Shown one piece after another: positions 1-6,151 of a stretch of DNA of 6,151 nt. The notes beneath the pieces were generated by a model. The model saw nothing but the letters and a program-made list of their open reading frames with translations, was not told where the DNA came from and did not search any database. The number at the start of each line of letters is the position of its first letter. Positions within the stretch are counted from its first letter, which is position 1. Source of the stretch: an uncultured Porphyromonadaceae bacterium (lineage in GTDB: Bacteria > Bacteroidota > Bacteroidia > Bacteroidales > Muribaculaceae); assembly GCA_900550025.1 (NCBI GenBank), contig URQP01000121.1:1-6151 (forward strand). Reading direction: 5' to 3'. The position numbers and the translations under genes are program-made.

Positions 1-285
1 TACGCCGCACGGAACGTACCGCTCCGCTGGACGATTTTTTACCGACACTGCTGTTCTTGACCTTGGTCTTTTTCTTCTTGCTTGATTTTTCCTTATCTTT
101 CTTAGAGTCGGAACTCTTACGGACCGAACGCTTGTTCTTAGGCTCCTTAGCCTCCTGCTCTTCCTCCTCCACGGCTTCCTCATCGCCGCCGTCACGCTCT
201 TTCACGACAATGTCGTCCGTCTTGCCTTCGGCACGCAAGCGCGCCTCTTCGGCCGCGGCGGCACGCTCTTCCATCTCCTCGCGGG
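1..285 (-). other. Charged C-terminal extension of PorN
   Basis: This part of porN encodes residues about 295-389, downstream of the conserved core. It begins as a Glu/Ala/Arg-rich probable helix (EEMEERAAAAEEARLRAE) and turns strongly acidic around residues 330-342. It then becomes basic: I count 20 Lys/Arg among the last 46 visible residues, including a run of four lysines, interspersed with serines. It reads as disordered and low in complexity. The reading frame is intact and the codons are mixed (AAG and AAA, several Ser codons), so it is real coding sequence and not a frameshifted tail. The true C-terminus lies off the window. Its role is not known to me; binding to an anionic periplasmic polymer such as peptidoglycan, or packing in the ring, are only guesses. 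Confidence 0.75.
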
Positions 286-1168
286 TAGGCACCCACAGAT
301 TCTTGTCGAAGGAGGCGAGACGGTTCTCTATGCTATCCTGCGCATGCTTCAACTCATCGGGGTCGGGGAACATCTGCATCAACGACATATTGCGGAGGTT
401 GCGCGTCTTGTAAATCTCGCCGTCGTACATCCCCATCTGGAAGAAATCGTCATAGTTGTAGCGGGCAAGATTATTATCGTCGTCTATGAAAATGTTCTGT
501 TGCGTAAGGTATGGGCGCAAATCGCTCATTCTCACCCAGAACATCGGATAGCGAATCGGCTCGCCGCCGAAATCGTCGGAACGGTGAAGCACCGGGCAAA
601 TGGCCACGACGTTGTTGCGCAAGCGGTTCTCGTTGGTGTTGAACTCCCAATTCTCGATTGCATAGTAAGTAAGCACCTCGTTTGAAGGCACGTCGCTTTC
701 CTCGATGACGAATTTGGGATTCTTCTCCGTGCTTCCCTTGCCCTCGGTATAGAGGATGTGGAAACGGTCGAGCATATCCTTAACGTTGACCTTATACTGC
801 TCAGTAAACAGCTCGCGCCCGTCGAGGTATTCGTAGACCGGCACCTGCCCGTCAGTGACGAGCTTCATAATCAGGCGGAAGAGGCTCTCCTGATTCTCCG
901 TAGGCTCTTCCGGATAATAAAGCGCCATATTCTGCGGCTTGGTGAGGTCAATCTGCCGGTAAACCACTTTTTCCCACATCTTGTTGGCATCGGATTCCGG
1001 ACGAATGTCGTAGAATTCCTTCATACGGAAAGTGACACCCGGAGTGGCGGAATCGTCCTTTTCCTTTCTGTCTCTCTTGCGCACCACCTGCGAATAGGAA
1101 GGCATGACAGCCCCTATCAGAAGGCAAACCGCAAGTATGTTTCTAAAACTTCTCATATATCGTGGCAT
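1..1168 (-). CDS. porN: T9SS ring protein PorN/GldN, 3' end cut off by window edge
   Basis: Periplasmic component of the type IX secretion system. In the known family it binds the lipoprotein PorK/GldK to build a large ring under the outer membrane. The reading frame is open from 1168 to the left edge with no stop, giving 389 visible residues. A signal peptide (hydrophobic about residues 11-22, likely cleavage after Ser26 before Gln27) targets it to the periplasm. Cys15 lies inside the hydrophobic core after a Val, so it is not a lipobox. The GldN-type core runs to about residue 292 and ends in a family-like stretch with FPDPDELKHAQDSIENRL followed by NLWVP. Beyond it lies a charged extension (acidic about 330-342, then very Lys/Ser-rich). 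A second in-frame ATG at 1156 (MRSFRN...) is an equally reasonable start. I took 1168 because GGAA lies 5 bases upstream in an AT-rich leader. It follows porM by 15 bases. Identification is by recognised family sequence and operon position. Confidence 0.93.
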   Translation of the reverse strand, partial: MPRYMRSFRNILAVCLLIGAVMPSYSQVVRKRDRKEKDDSATPGVTFRMKEFYDIRPESDANKMWEKVVYRQIDLTKPQNMALYYPEEPTENQESLFRLIMKLVTDGQVPVYEYLDGRELFTEQYKVNVKDMLDRFHILYTEGKGSTEKNPKFVIEESDVPSNEVLTYYAIENWEFNTNENRLRNNVVAICPVLHRSDDFGGEPIRYPMFWVRMSDLRPYLTQQNIFIDDDNNLARYNYDDFFQMGMYDGEIYKTRNLRNMSLMQMFPDPDELKHAQDSIENRLASFDKNLWVPTREEMEERAAAAEEARLRAEGKTDDIVVKERDGGDEEAVEEEEQEAKEPKNKRSVRKSSDSKKDKEKSSKKKKTKVKNSSVGKKSSSGAVRSVRR

Positions 1169-1183
1169 AAAATTTCCAAACAA

Positions 1184-2749
1184 TTAATTAACAATCACTT
1201 CCATCGGCGCAAGGTCGCGCGTTATGCCGTCGGGGCCGATAGCCTTGACACGCGAGATATAGAACCGCTTCCCGCGTGACAGACGGCGGAAACTGTTCTT
1301 CTGGCGCTCGGAGAACTTAGAGCCGTCGGAAGTCTCCGGGATGGCATTTCCCATAGAGTCGAACACCACGGTCTCGAACGAAACGACACGGTACTGCACG
1401 TTAAGCAAATCGTCGTCGATGGCAGCCTCTATGCCCGGCACGCTGAGCAGCAGCGACTTGGCAAAAGGCCGCGAGCCTTTATAGCGCATCTCGTTGCCCT
1501 TGCTGTCCTTATAAGCAATGTAAGGCGTCGGGTCAGGCAATTTGCGCACGCGGAACGAAGTGGCCGACACTGTCTGCGGCCGTCCGTCGATGGTAGCGTT
1601 TACCGAAATCACGCATTCCGCCCCTACCTGCGTGGGATGGGCATTCCAAATATCACCGTTGCGCGTAAGCGAGCCGTTGGTCATAGTGGCGCTTATGGCA
1701 TTCTGCGCCACACCGGGCACGGAGATGCTTATCGGGTTGTCGATTCCGGCATAAAGCACATTCATCATAGTAGCCGAGACGGTCGCCATCGGCTCAATCA
1801 CGGTATAGTCGGAATGGAACTCGTGGCGCGAGGTTGTGCCGTCGCCGTGTGTCACTTCAAGATAGCCGGTATAGTCGAACGTGCCGGTGCTTCCGGCCGT
1901 CACCTCATAGACTCTGGAATCCTCCGGCAACTGGCGGCCGTTGATGACTATCGAAGGCCGTTGTGTGGTATCGACGGCTGCAAGCACTATGTTGGCCGAA
2001 TATTTCCCACCCCTCATCACCAATCGGGAGTTAGGAATGACAAAAGCGTCGAGCTGGTTGACACGCACATCGCCGGCATCCACATTATTGAGCAGTGTCG
2101 ACAAAGCCTCACCCTCGGCAAACAGCACGTCGTTCTGAATCTTCGCCAAGAGAGTGACAGCCGCCACCACAGGCATATTCTCGAACATCCCGATTTCCCA
2201 AGGGGTCTTGACCAGCGTGCCTTTCTGCACGATAGGGTCGGTGGAAAGAGCCTTGAAGATGGAATTGCGCTTCGTGGTATCGTTCACCAGCGCGCATATA
2301 TAATTCTTATAATCAGCCATTCCGGCTTGCAATTTCTTTCCGTTGCCGAAAGTAAGCATAATCTTGGCCGCGGATTCCAGATTGTCCTGCCCCTGTATGT
2401 TATCCATGTCGGCATCGTCGCCGTCGGCATCCTTCACTATCGCGAGCTTCAAAGAGTCGATATACGCATACAGCTTCATAGTGCGTATGCGCACATCGGT
2501 AGCCCTGTCGTACCACACCTTGCCTTTCTGCGGATTCTGCTTGGCGAAATCCTCCAGTTGCTGGTAGAGGGCCGTGTTGCGGTCGCTCACCGTGCGGTTG
2601 GTGCGCACAAGCCCGTCCTCCACGAGGTTGAAGCCGTTGAGCACGTCGCTCGACACATTGAGCGCAAGCATAGCCGTCAGGACGATATACATCAAGTTTA
2701 TCATCTTCTGACGGGGGGACATACGCCCTATATTATTACTAGCTGCCAT
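1184..2749 (-). CDS. porM: T9SS motor shaft protein PorM/GldM
   Basis: Inner-membrane protein with a large periplasmic part. In characterised T9SSs it dimerises, its single N-terminal helix sits inside a PorL pentamer, and its periplasmic domains reach the PorK/PorN ring, passing on proton-motive energy. The 521 residues match the family size (about 515). A short cytoplasmic N-terminus carries the family signature SPRQKMINLMYIV; Arg13 matches the conserved Arg (R9 of Flavobacterium GldM) proposed to pair with the GldL glutamate. The membrane helix is about residues 16-32. The helical domain D1 follows (about 36-222), with the family stretch WEIGMFENMPVVAAVTLLAK at 184-203. Beta-rich domains follow: D2 about 225-315, D3 about 318-402 (with LYAGIDNPISISVPG at 332-346), and D4 about 404-521. 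The start is supported by an AGGAGA motif upstream and by the conserved N-terminus. It lies 39 bases after porL. Confidence 0.97.
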   Translation of the reverse strand: MAASNNIGRMSPRQKMINLMYIVLTAMLALNVSSDVLNGFNLVEDGLVRTNRTVSDRNTALYQQLEDFAKQNPQKGKVWYDRATDVRIRTMKLYAYIDSLKLAIVKDADGDDADMDNIQGQDNLESAAKIMLTFGNGKKLQAGMADYKNYICALVNDTTKRNSIFKALSTDPIVQKGTLVKTPWEIGMFENMPVVAAVTLLAKIQNDVLFAEGEALSTLLNNVDAGDVRVNQLDAFVIPNSRLVMRGGKYSANIVLAAVDTTQRPSIVINGRQLPEDSRVYEVTAGSTGTFDYTGYLEVTHGDGTTSRHEFHSDYTVIEPMATVSATMMNVLYAGIDNPISISVPGVAQNAISATMTNGSLTRNGDIWNAHPTQVGAECVISVNATIDGRPQTVSATSFRVRKLPDPTPYIAYKDSKGNEMRYKGSRPFAKSLLLSVPGIEAAIDDDLLNVQYRVVSFETVVFDSMGNAIPETSDGSKFSERQKNSFRRLSRGKRFYISRVKAIGPDGITRDLAPMEVIVN

Positions 2750-2761
2750 TCTGTTACAGTA

Positions 2762-2767
2762 TCTCCT
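2762..2767 (-). promoter_or_regulatory. Shine-Dalgarno-like site of porM
   Basis: The minus strand reads AGGAGA here, 12 bases before the porM ATG at 2749. It is the only near-consensus Shine-Dalgarno sequence I see in front of any gene in the window; the other leaders are AT-rich with at most GGAA, as is common in Bacteroidota. The spacing is rather long, so its strength is uncertain. Confidence 0.5.
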
Positions 2768-2788
2768 ATATATCTAAAACCACAGTTT

Positions 2789-3766
2789 CTATTCTTCTTC
2801 AGGTTTCGCGCCGCCCTGCTCCGGCTGTTCCGGCTCCTGTTGCCGCACCGGCGCGGCAGGCTGCTGCACGGCAGCCGCTCCCATCGCCGGATTGTACATA
2901 TTGATGGTCATGGCTGTAATCATCTTCGCATACACGGAATTGAGCTGCTGCATATACTGCGCCATTCTCTGCGTCTCCTCGCAATAGCGGTTGCTCTCGG
3001 CGGCCGAACGCTCGTACATTGAACTTATGTCCTTCAGTCCCTTGTTCACCTTGTCGATGTTGTCGAGCTGCGACGATATGCTCTTTAGCTGTATCTCGTA
3101 TATGGTGTTAAGCCCCGCTATGTTACGGTTGAGGCTCGTCATCTGCTCCACATATCCGGCGGAACTTTCCGTGATATTGTCTGAATTGTCGGTTATGGCA
3201 CGGTAGCTTTCAAGCAAGACGTTGGAAACGTTGTTAAGCGCCTCGGTGGTCTCCTTAAGTTTCTCCATCTGTTCGGAAATAGCCGAAAGCTGTTCCGTAT
3301 ACTTTTCGGTAACGGTCGACAGGTTCTCCACATCCGGCACGCCGCCTTCCCCGGCATAAACCACACCGCCTCCCGCGGAGCCGCCAACCACGACAGAGCC
3401 ACCACCGCTGACGGCCGCGCCGCCGTCAGCACCAGCCACGGCGTTGCCTCCGATTACGACAGAGCCTCCGCCGCCCTTGAATTCCGGACGGTCGTCAGGG
3501 TTTTTAGAGGCAAGCACCGGAAATACTTCCTCCCAATGGTATTCTTTCGGCGGACGGTCGAAAGCCGTAAGCACGAACATAAGCACCTCAGTACCCATAC
3601 CTATTGAGAGCAGAGCGTTGCCACCCGGAAGGTGGAGAATCTTGAAAAGCGCGCCCCAAATCACGACAGCGGCACCTATACTGTAGGCGAAATTGAAGAA
3701 ACGCTGTCCCTTCTCGCCCGAAAGGAACACTGCAATCCTATTCTTATATCTTTTGTATTTGCCCAT
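2789..3766 (-). CDS. porL: T9SS motor protein PorL/GldL
   Basis: Inner-membrane subunit of the T9SS proton-driven motor; in the known structure five GldL surround two GldM helices. The protein has 325 residues. Two membrane helices form a hairpin at about residues 24-44 and 50-69, joined by a short HLPGG turn. Tyr28, Lys42, His45 and Glu60 align with Y13, K27, H30 and E49 of Flavobacterium johnsoniae GldL, residues implicated in proton use and the salt bridge to GldM. The turn is 4 residues shorter than in that protein. The conserved FDRPPKEYHWEEVFPVL (69-85) follows, then a Gly-rich linker (98-142). A long probable coiled-coil region (about 145-290) has heptad-like Leu/Ile/Met spacing, and the C-terminus is Pro/Gln/Glu-rich (about 300-325). 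The C-terminal half is expected to be cytoplasmic. The ATG follows an AT-rich 30-base gap after porK with no clear Shine-Dalgarno. Confidence 0.96.
   Translation of the reverse strand: MGKYKRYKNRIAVFLSGEKGQRFFNFAYSIGAAVVIWGALFKILHLPGGNALLSIGMGTEVLMFVLTAFDRPPKEYHWEEVFPVLASKNPDDRPEFKGGGGSVVIGGNAVAGADGGAAVSGGGSVVVGGSAGGGVVYAGEGGVPDVENLSTVTEKYTEQLSAISEQMEKLKETTEALNNVSNVLLESYRAITDNSDNITESSAGYVEQMTSLNRNIAGLNTIYEIQLKSISSQLDNIDKVNKGLKDISSMYERSAAESNRYCEETQRMAQYMQQLNSVYAKMITAMTINMYNPAMGAAAVQQPAAPVRQQEPEQPEQGGAKPEEE
3341..3475 (-). repeat. Glycine-rich linker of PorL with imperfect internal repeats
   Basis: It encodes PorL residues 98-142, composed almost entirely of Gly, Ala, Val and Ser. The unit GGGSVVIGGNA (about 99-109) recurs as GGGSVVVGGSA (121-131), followed by a weaker GGGVVYAGEG (132-141). 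It separates the membrane hairpin and its juxtamembrane segment from the coiled-coil tail. The frame is unbroken. It may be a flexible or beta-forming spacer; family conservation of such a linker cannot be judged from one sequence. Confidence 0.75.
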
Positions 3767-3796
3767 AATACAGCAATTTTATATTGTCATACACAT

Positions 3797-5224
3797 TTAC
3801 TTCTTCCCTTTAGCGAACCCTACCTGAGTGCGCACGCAACGGAACCCGATATACGAACGCTGCTCGTTCTGGTATTCCCACTGGCGCAAATCGGCACGGA
3901 CATTGTGAGCGATGTCCTTCCACGAGCCGCCGCGCACCACCTTGCGCTTCATGCGGTAAGGGTCCTCCTTAGCCGCGTTGTAGCGGTACTCCGGATTGAT
4001 GTCGCTCGTCAGACGGTCGATGCTCTCGGTGTAGGCCGTCGATGTCCATTCGCTGACATTACCGGCCATATCATAGATTCCGAAGTCATTCGGGTCGTAG
4101 GTGCCCACACGCGACGTAATCAGATTGCCGTCCTTGATATAGTTTCCGTCGCCGGGCTTCAGGTTGGCATAGAAACAGCCGTCGTCGGAAATCGGGAAGT
4201 CGCCCTCCCACGGATATTTGTTGGCCTCGTTTCCGGCACGCGCGGCATATTCCCATTCGGCATCGGTAGGCAGACGGTAAGGCTCGATATACACCCCCTG
4301 CCGCCCGAGCGAGCGTTTCAGGAAGTCGGTACGCCACTTGGCGAAAGCCGTGGCCTGCTCCCAGCTAACGCCTACCACCGGATAGTCGCTATATCCCGGA
4401 TGCGAGAAATACATTCGCGTATACGGCTCGTTGTAAGCGTTCTCGAAATCGTTAATCCACGCCGTAGTGTCGGGATACACATTCACTATATAAGTGTTGA
4501 GGAAATCGTAGTCGCCCGACAATTGGCGCGTCACCGTCTCACGGATAATCTCGCCGTTGTCGTTGTAATACGCCGTGTCCTTGGAAATCATCGGCAATTC
4601 CTCGGAGAGCGGCACGTCGGTGTTGTAGTTTCTCCTCGCCGGGTCAAGACGGTTCTTGCGCTTTGCGGCCTCCGTCAGGTTGAACACCTCGTAGCGGTAG
4701 TTCATCTGCGTGGGGTCGAGCTCCATAGTTCCCGTAATCGGATTGCGGCGGTAGACACTGGCGATGGCACGCTGCTCATCCTCTGTCGGATTGCGCCACG
4801 GAATCGGTTTTTTCCAGTTGAGGTAAGGAGTTATCGGGTTTCCCTCGTCGTCCTCCTCAATCTTGTACTCCTCGTCGCCTCCGTATGCCGGGTCGGCAAG
4901 CCGCTCACGGATAATGGAATCGCGCACCCAGAACACAAACTGCTTGTATTTCGCGTTGGTTATTTCCGTCTCGTCCATCCAGAAGGACTCTACCGACATT
5001 CCGTTCTGCTCCGCTTTTATTCCCCATACGCTGTCGTTCTCGGCAGGCCCGGTCTTCATAGAACCACGGTCGACAAGCACCATACCGTATGGAGTAGGTT
5101 CTCCCATAGCCGTACCATAAATACCGGTCACCTCTCCGCCATCGCCACCCATCGACGATTTCGACGAGAAAGCGCAAGACGAAGCGACAAGCCCCAGCAC
5201 AATATAACTTACAATTCTTCTCAT
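3797..5224 (-). CDS. porK: T9SS ring lipoprotein PorK/GldK (FGE-sulfatase-like fold)
   Basis: Outer-membrane-anchored lipoprotein of the T9SS, forming with PorN the periplasmic ring that the PorL-PorM motor is thought to engage. The 475 residues fit the family. The N-terminus MRRIVSYIVLGLVASSC is a lipoprotein signal peptide, with lipidated Cys17 after ASS. The body is an FGE-sulfatase domain: FWMDETEITNAKYKQF (81-96), YPVVGVSWEQATAFAKW (281-297), RLPTDAEWEYAARAG (317-331), FGIYDMAGNVSEW (381-393), RGGSW (431-435) and GFRC (460-463). A family-specific insertion of about 170 residues (roughly 105-275) splits the domain. Only Cys17, Cys350 and Cys463 are present, so the two FGE catalytic cysteines are missing and the role should be structural. 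The start is fixed by the signal peptide; its ATG is only 3 bases after the porP stop, suggesting translational coupling. Confidence 0.96.
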   Translation of the reverse strand: MRRIVSYIVLGLVASSCAFSSKSSMGGDGGEVTGIYGTAMGEPTPYGMVLVDRGSMKTGPAENDSVWGIKAEQNGMSVESFWMDETEITNAKYKQFVFWVRDSIIRERLADPAYGGDEEYKIEEDDEGNPITPYLNWKKPIPWRNPTEDEQRAIASVYRRNPITGTMELDPTQMNYRYEVFNLTEAAKRKNRLDPARRNYNTDVPLSEELPMISKDTAYYNDNGEIIRETVTRQLSGDYDFLNTYIVNVYPDTTAWINDFENAYNEPYTRMYFSHPGYSDYPVVGVSWEQATAFAKWRTDFLKRSLGRQGVYIEPYRLPTDAEWEYAARAGNEANKYPWEGDFPISDDGCFYANLKPGDGNYIKDGNLITSRVGTYDPNDFGIYDMAGNVSEWTSTAYTESIDRLTSDINPEYRYNAAKEDPYRMKRKVVRGGSWKDIAHNVRADLRQWEYQNEQRSYIGFRCVRTQVGFAKGKK

Positions 5225-5227
5225 ATC

Positions 5228-6151
5228 TTACATTATACGAATACTCTTATGTTTATTCTTGTTCTTTCCTGACATGTTCAGTTTCACATTATACCCCACA
5301 AGCACCTCGTGGCTTCCGCTGCTCGCCTTGTTGATTGCAGTCAAAGGATAGTCGTAGCTGTAGCCCACGAAAAAGTTCTTGTACTCAGCCCCCACCTGAA
5401 TGGAGACGGCATCGTTGTAACGGTATGCCACGCCACCGGAAAGGAACTTTTTATAACGTACTCTTGCCGTCACCTCCGGCTGCACCATATTGAAATCGGT
5501 ACGCACCATGAACGACGGCTGTATTTCAAATAACGTATTTTTTACCGGAATATTGCTACCCCCCATAAAATAAAACATCCTGCCCGCCTGCGACTCGTAG
5601 AGCGTCTCCGAAGTGCCCTCCTCCGTATTGAGCGACACGGTAGGCTCCATCACGTGCGTGGCGGAGATGCCTGCCCAGAACCATTTATGGGTGTAATGCA
5701 CCCCGAAATTCATATCGAAAGCCGTCCCGTGAAGGTCCTCCATCGGGATGGCGTCGTCGTTTTCCTCGTGATAGTCGTCGTCTGTCGGGATAAACACCTC
5801 CGTGCCCTTGAACTGCTGGTCGAACATGCCGAACTGCGCGCCGATGCTCAGCACACCTTTAAACAGATTAATCTTATAGGAGATTTGCGCCCCGACATTA
5901 AGGTTGGAGAACAACCCGAGACTTTCCTGTTGCAGGACAAGCCCCACGCCGATACGCTTTTTCAGAATCTTCACAGGCATGTCGGCTGCGGCAAGAAACG
6001 CCACCGGGGCGTTAGGTATGCCCACCCACTGCAATTTCGTGCCGCCCATTATGTGTATGTAGTCGATGGTCCCGGTAGCCGCGGGATTGTAATAAGAAGG
6101 CAACGCCCAATATTGCGACAATTGCGTGTCTACCTGAGCGTCGGCCCGCGG
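5228..6151 (-). CDS. porP: PorP/SprF family outer-membrane protein, 5' end cut off by window edge
   Basis: Outer-membrane beta-barrel protein of the PorP/SprF family, associated with the T9SS; relatives are needed for secretion or for surface delivery of an adhesin. The frame stays open to the right edge, giving 307 visible residues and no start codon. The first residues read PRADAQVDTQLSQYW, which looks like the end of a signal peptide (cleavage after ADA) and a mature N-terminus starting with Gln. The family mark SQYWALPSYYNPAATGT follows immediately, and the closing mark GYSYDYPLTAINKASSGSHE lies near the C-terminus. Alternating hydrophobic and polar strands with aromatic girdle residues fit a barrel. 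An Asp/Glu-rich segment (5735-5785) is probably a loop. After the last strand there is a short basic tail (SGKNKNKHKSIRIM). It is the first visible gene of the operon, ahead of porK by 3 bases. The exact subtype (PorP versus SprF paralogue) rests on operon position. Confidence 0.92.
   Translation of the reverse strand, partial: PRADAQVDTQLSQYWALPSYYNPAATGTIDYIHIMGGTKLQWVGIPNAPVAFLAAADMPVKILKKRIGVGLVLQQESLGLFSNLNVGAQISYKINLFKGVLSIGAQFGMFDQQFKGTEVFIPTDDDYHEENDDAIPMEDLHGTAFDMNFGVHYTHKWFWAGISATHVMEPTVSLNTEEGTSETLYESQAGRMFYFMGGSNIPVKNTLFEIQPSFMVRTDFNMVQPEVTARVRYKKFLSGGVAYRYNDAVSIQVGAEYKNFFVGYSYDYPLTAINKASSGSHEVLVGYNVKLNMSGKNKNKHKSIRIM

Larger units (their letters stand above)
1..6151 (-). other. 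porPKLMN operon, both ends outside the window
   Basis: Five genes on the same strand are separated by 3, 30, 39 and 15 bases, with no hairpin-plus-T-run terminator or obvious promoter (TAnnTTTG/TTTG-type) between them. They are therefore most likely one transcript. The order matches the conserved porP-K-L-M-N (sprF-gldK-L-M-N) cluster of Bacteroidota. The promoter would lie beyond the right edge and the terminator beyond the left edge. No regulator such as PorX, PorY or SigP is encoded in the window. Confidence 0.9.

Noticed and set aside
1122..1126. Possible lipobox in the PorN signal peptide (LAVC)
   Set aside because: Val just before the Cys is not accepted in lipoboxes, and the hydrophobic core continues past the Cys. 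A signal-peptidase I site at SYS before Gln fits better.
2402..2431. Asp-rich stretch in PorM (residues 107-116, DADGDDADMD) resembling a calcium-binding EF-hand or dockerin loop
   Set aside because: The first, third and fifth positions fit, but the position needing Glu or Asp at the end of a 12-residue loop is Ile118. The stretch sits between helices of the D1 domain, so a simple acidic loop is more likely.
1637..3022. A 461-codon open frame on the plus strand, antisense to porM and porL
   Set aside because: It runs across the porM-porL junction on the wrong strand, has a His/Arg-rich composition and no family resemblance. It is a shadow of the two real genes.
3767..3796. AT-rich gap between porK and porL as a possible internal promoter
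   Set aside because: Thirty bases with no recognisable Bacteroidota -33/-7 pair; AT-rich leaders are normal ahead of Bacteroidota start codons.
3632..5272. A 546-codon open frame on the plus strand, antisense to porK and the start of porL
   Set aside because: The opposite strand encodes porK with clear family motifs and a lipoprotein signal. The plus-strand product is rich in His, Arg, Val and Leu with no recognisable domain, typical of an antisense shadow in GC-rich coding DNA.

Overview
The window is a minus-strand block of five consecutive, closely spaced genes that I read as the core gliding/secretion operon of the type IX secretion system (T9SS). In transcription order (right to left) they are porP/sprF (5' end cut by the right edge), porK/gldK, porL/gldL, porM/gldM and porN/gldN (3' end cut by the left edge). 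T9SS is confined to the Bacteroidota. The porP-K-L-M-N order, weak Shine-Dalgarno usage, AT-rich leaders ahead of genes of fairly high GC, and sequence features close to Porphyromonas-type proteins suggest a member of the order Bacteroidales. I cannot name a genus from this sequence alone.

Layout: 5228-6151 holds an outer-membrane beta-barrel protein of the PorP/SprF family, lacking most of its signal peptide. 3797-5224 is PorK, an outer-membrane lipoprotein with a formylglycine-generating-enzyme (FGE) fold but without that enzyme's active-site cysteines. 2789-3766 is PorL, an inner-membrane motor protein with two membrane helices, a long glycine-rich linker and a coiled-coil tail. 1184-2749 is PorM, a protein with one membrane helix and a long periplasmic shaft. 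1-1168 is PorN, a periplasmic partner of PorK with an unusually charged C-terminal tail. The four gaps are 3, 30, 39 and 15 bases (27 if the second PorN start is used), so there is no room for internal terminators and cotranscription is very likely. No stretch over 300 bases lacks a gene, and I see no RNA gene, mobile element or CRISPR array.

From knowledge of the family, PorL and PorM form a proton-driven rotary motor in the inner membrane. PorM spans the periplasm and contacts a large PorK/PorN ring under the outer membrane, and PorP-like proteins associate with the outer-membrane part. The machine energises export of proteins carrying a T9SS C-terminal signal. The residues thought to matter for the motor are present here (PorL Tyr28, Lys42, His45, Glu60; PorM Arg13), so the motor looks functional.

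This is a well-known system and not a new one. The points worth a second look are the acidic-then-lysine-rich tail of PorN, the glycine-rich repeat linker of PorL, the loss of catalytic cysteines in PorK, and two start-site problems.
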